This document shows, piece by piece, positions 5,259 through 5,359 of a stretch of 5,359 bases of DNA. The notes below the pieces were generated by a model that was not told where the DNA came from, did not search any database, and was given only the letters and a program-made list of their open reading frames with translations. The stretch is from Hominenteromicrobium gallistercoris (GTDB taxonomy: Bacteria; Bacillota; Clostridia; Oscillospirales; Acutalibacteraceae): positions 1 to 5,359 of the forward strand of contig DWXR01000071.1 of the NCBI GenBank assembly GCA_019119145.1, in the 5' to 3' direction. Every line of letters begins with the position of its first letter. The first letter of the stretch is position 1. The position numbers and the translations under genes were made by a program.

Positions 5259-5333
5259 GGTGACATAGCCAAGTGGTAAGGCATGGGTCTGCAAAACCCT
5301 GATTCCCCGGTTCAAATCCGGGTGTCACCTCCA
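5259..5333 (+). tRNA. tRNA-Cys (anticodon GCA)
   Basis: The 75-base gene has acceptor arm GGTGACA fully paired with TGTCACC, discriminator T (U is the usual cysteine identity base) and an encoded CCA. The anticodon loop CTGCAAA carries GCA at 5291-5293. The anticodon stem TGGGT/ACCCT has one U-U mismatch at its outer pair (5284/5300). The T arm CCCGG-TTCAAAT-CCGGG is intact. It reads both cysteine codons. It begins 8 bases after the terminator T-tract, so its transcription is not explained by a promoter in this window. The 26 bases after it hold nothing recognisable. Confidence 0.95.
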
Positions 5334-5359
5334 TAAGTTTTCCGAAAGTATGTGCACAG

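Noticed and set aside
4901..5333. tRNA array as a phage or island integration site
   Set aside because: tRNA ends are common attachment sites, but there is no integrase, no partial tRNA copy and no direct repeat in the window.
5077..5334. Minus-strand 85-codon and plus-strand 60-codon open frames in the tRNA array
   Set aside because: They are translations of tRNA genes. Strings such as GSIPIGG and PPIGIEPMTRG are well-known false proteins produced by tRNA sequence.

Overview
The window reads as a compact, all plus-strand stretch of chromosome from a GC-rich member of the Bacillota, most likely class Clostridia. The assignment is an inference. It rests on the gene families (lon followed by engB, a YerC/TrpR-like regulator, a clostridial-style lysA and Hsp33), on purine-rich Shine-Dalgarno sites, a TTG start, and tRNA genes that all encode CCA. 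Coding DNA is strongly GC-biased at third positions, while the two spacers that carry promoters are AT-rich. No phage, transposon, CRISPR or defence genes are visible.

Left part (3-2674): the 3' end of lon (ATP-dependent protease), engB (ribosome-assembly GTPase) and lysA (diaminopimelate decarboxylase) follow one another with gaps of about 9 to 29 bp and probably share a transcript. This puts protein quality control, 50S subunit assembly and the last step of lysine synthesis side by side.

Middle part (2675-4801): a 108-bp AT-rich spacer carries a good sigma-A type promoter inside an imperfect dyad. It drives a TrpR-like YerC-family regulator. A class I SAM-dependent methyltransferase overlaps the regulator by one base (TAATG). 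After a long hairpin comes hslO, the redox-activated chaperone Hsp33, read from a TTG start.

Right part (4802-5359): a strong promoter (TTGACT, 17 bp, TATTAT) drives a tRNA array: Val(UAC), Asp(GUC), Phe(GAA), Gly(GCC), then an intrinsic terminator, then Cys(GCA). The terminator ends only 8 nt before tRNA-Cys and leaves no visible room for a separate promoter.

This is mostly ordinary housekeeping sequence. The points most worth a second look are the terminator inside the tRNA array, the 17-bp hairpin whose loop holds the methyltransferase stop codon just upstream of the hslO ribosome binding site, and the dyad overlapping the promoter of the TrpR-like gene. I found no clear candidate for a wholly new system.
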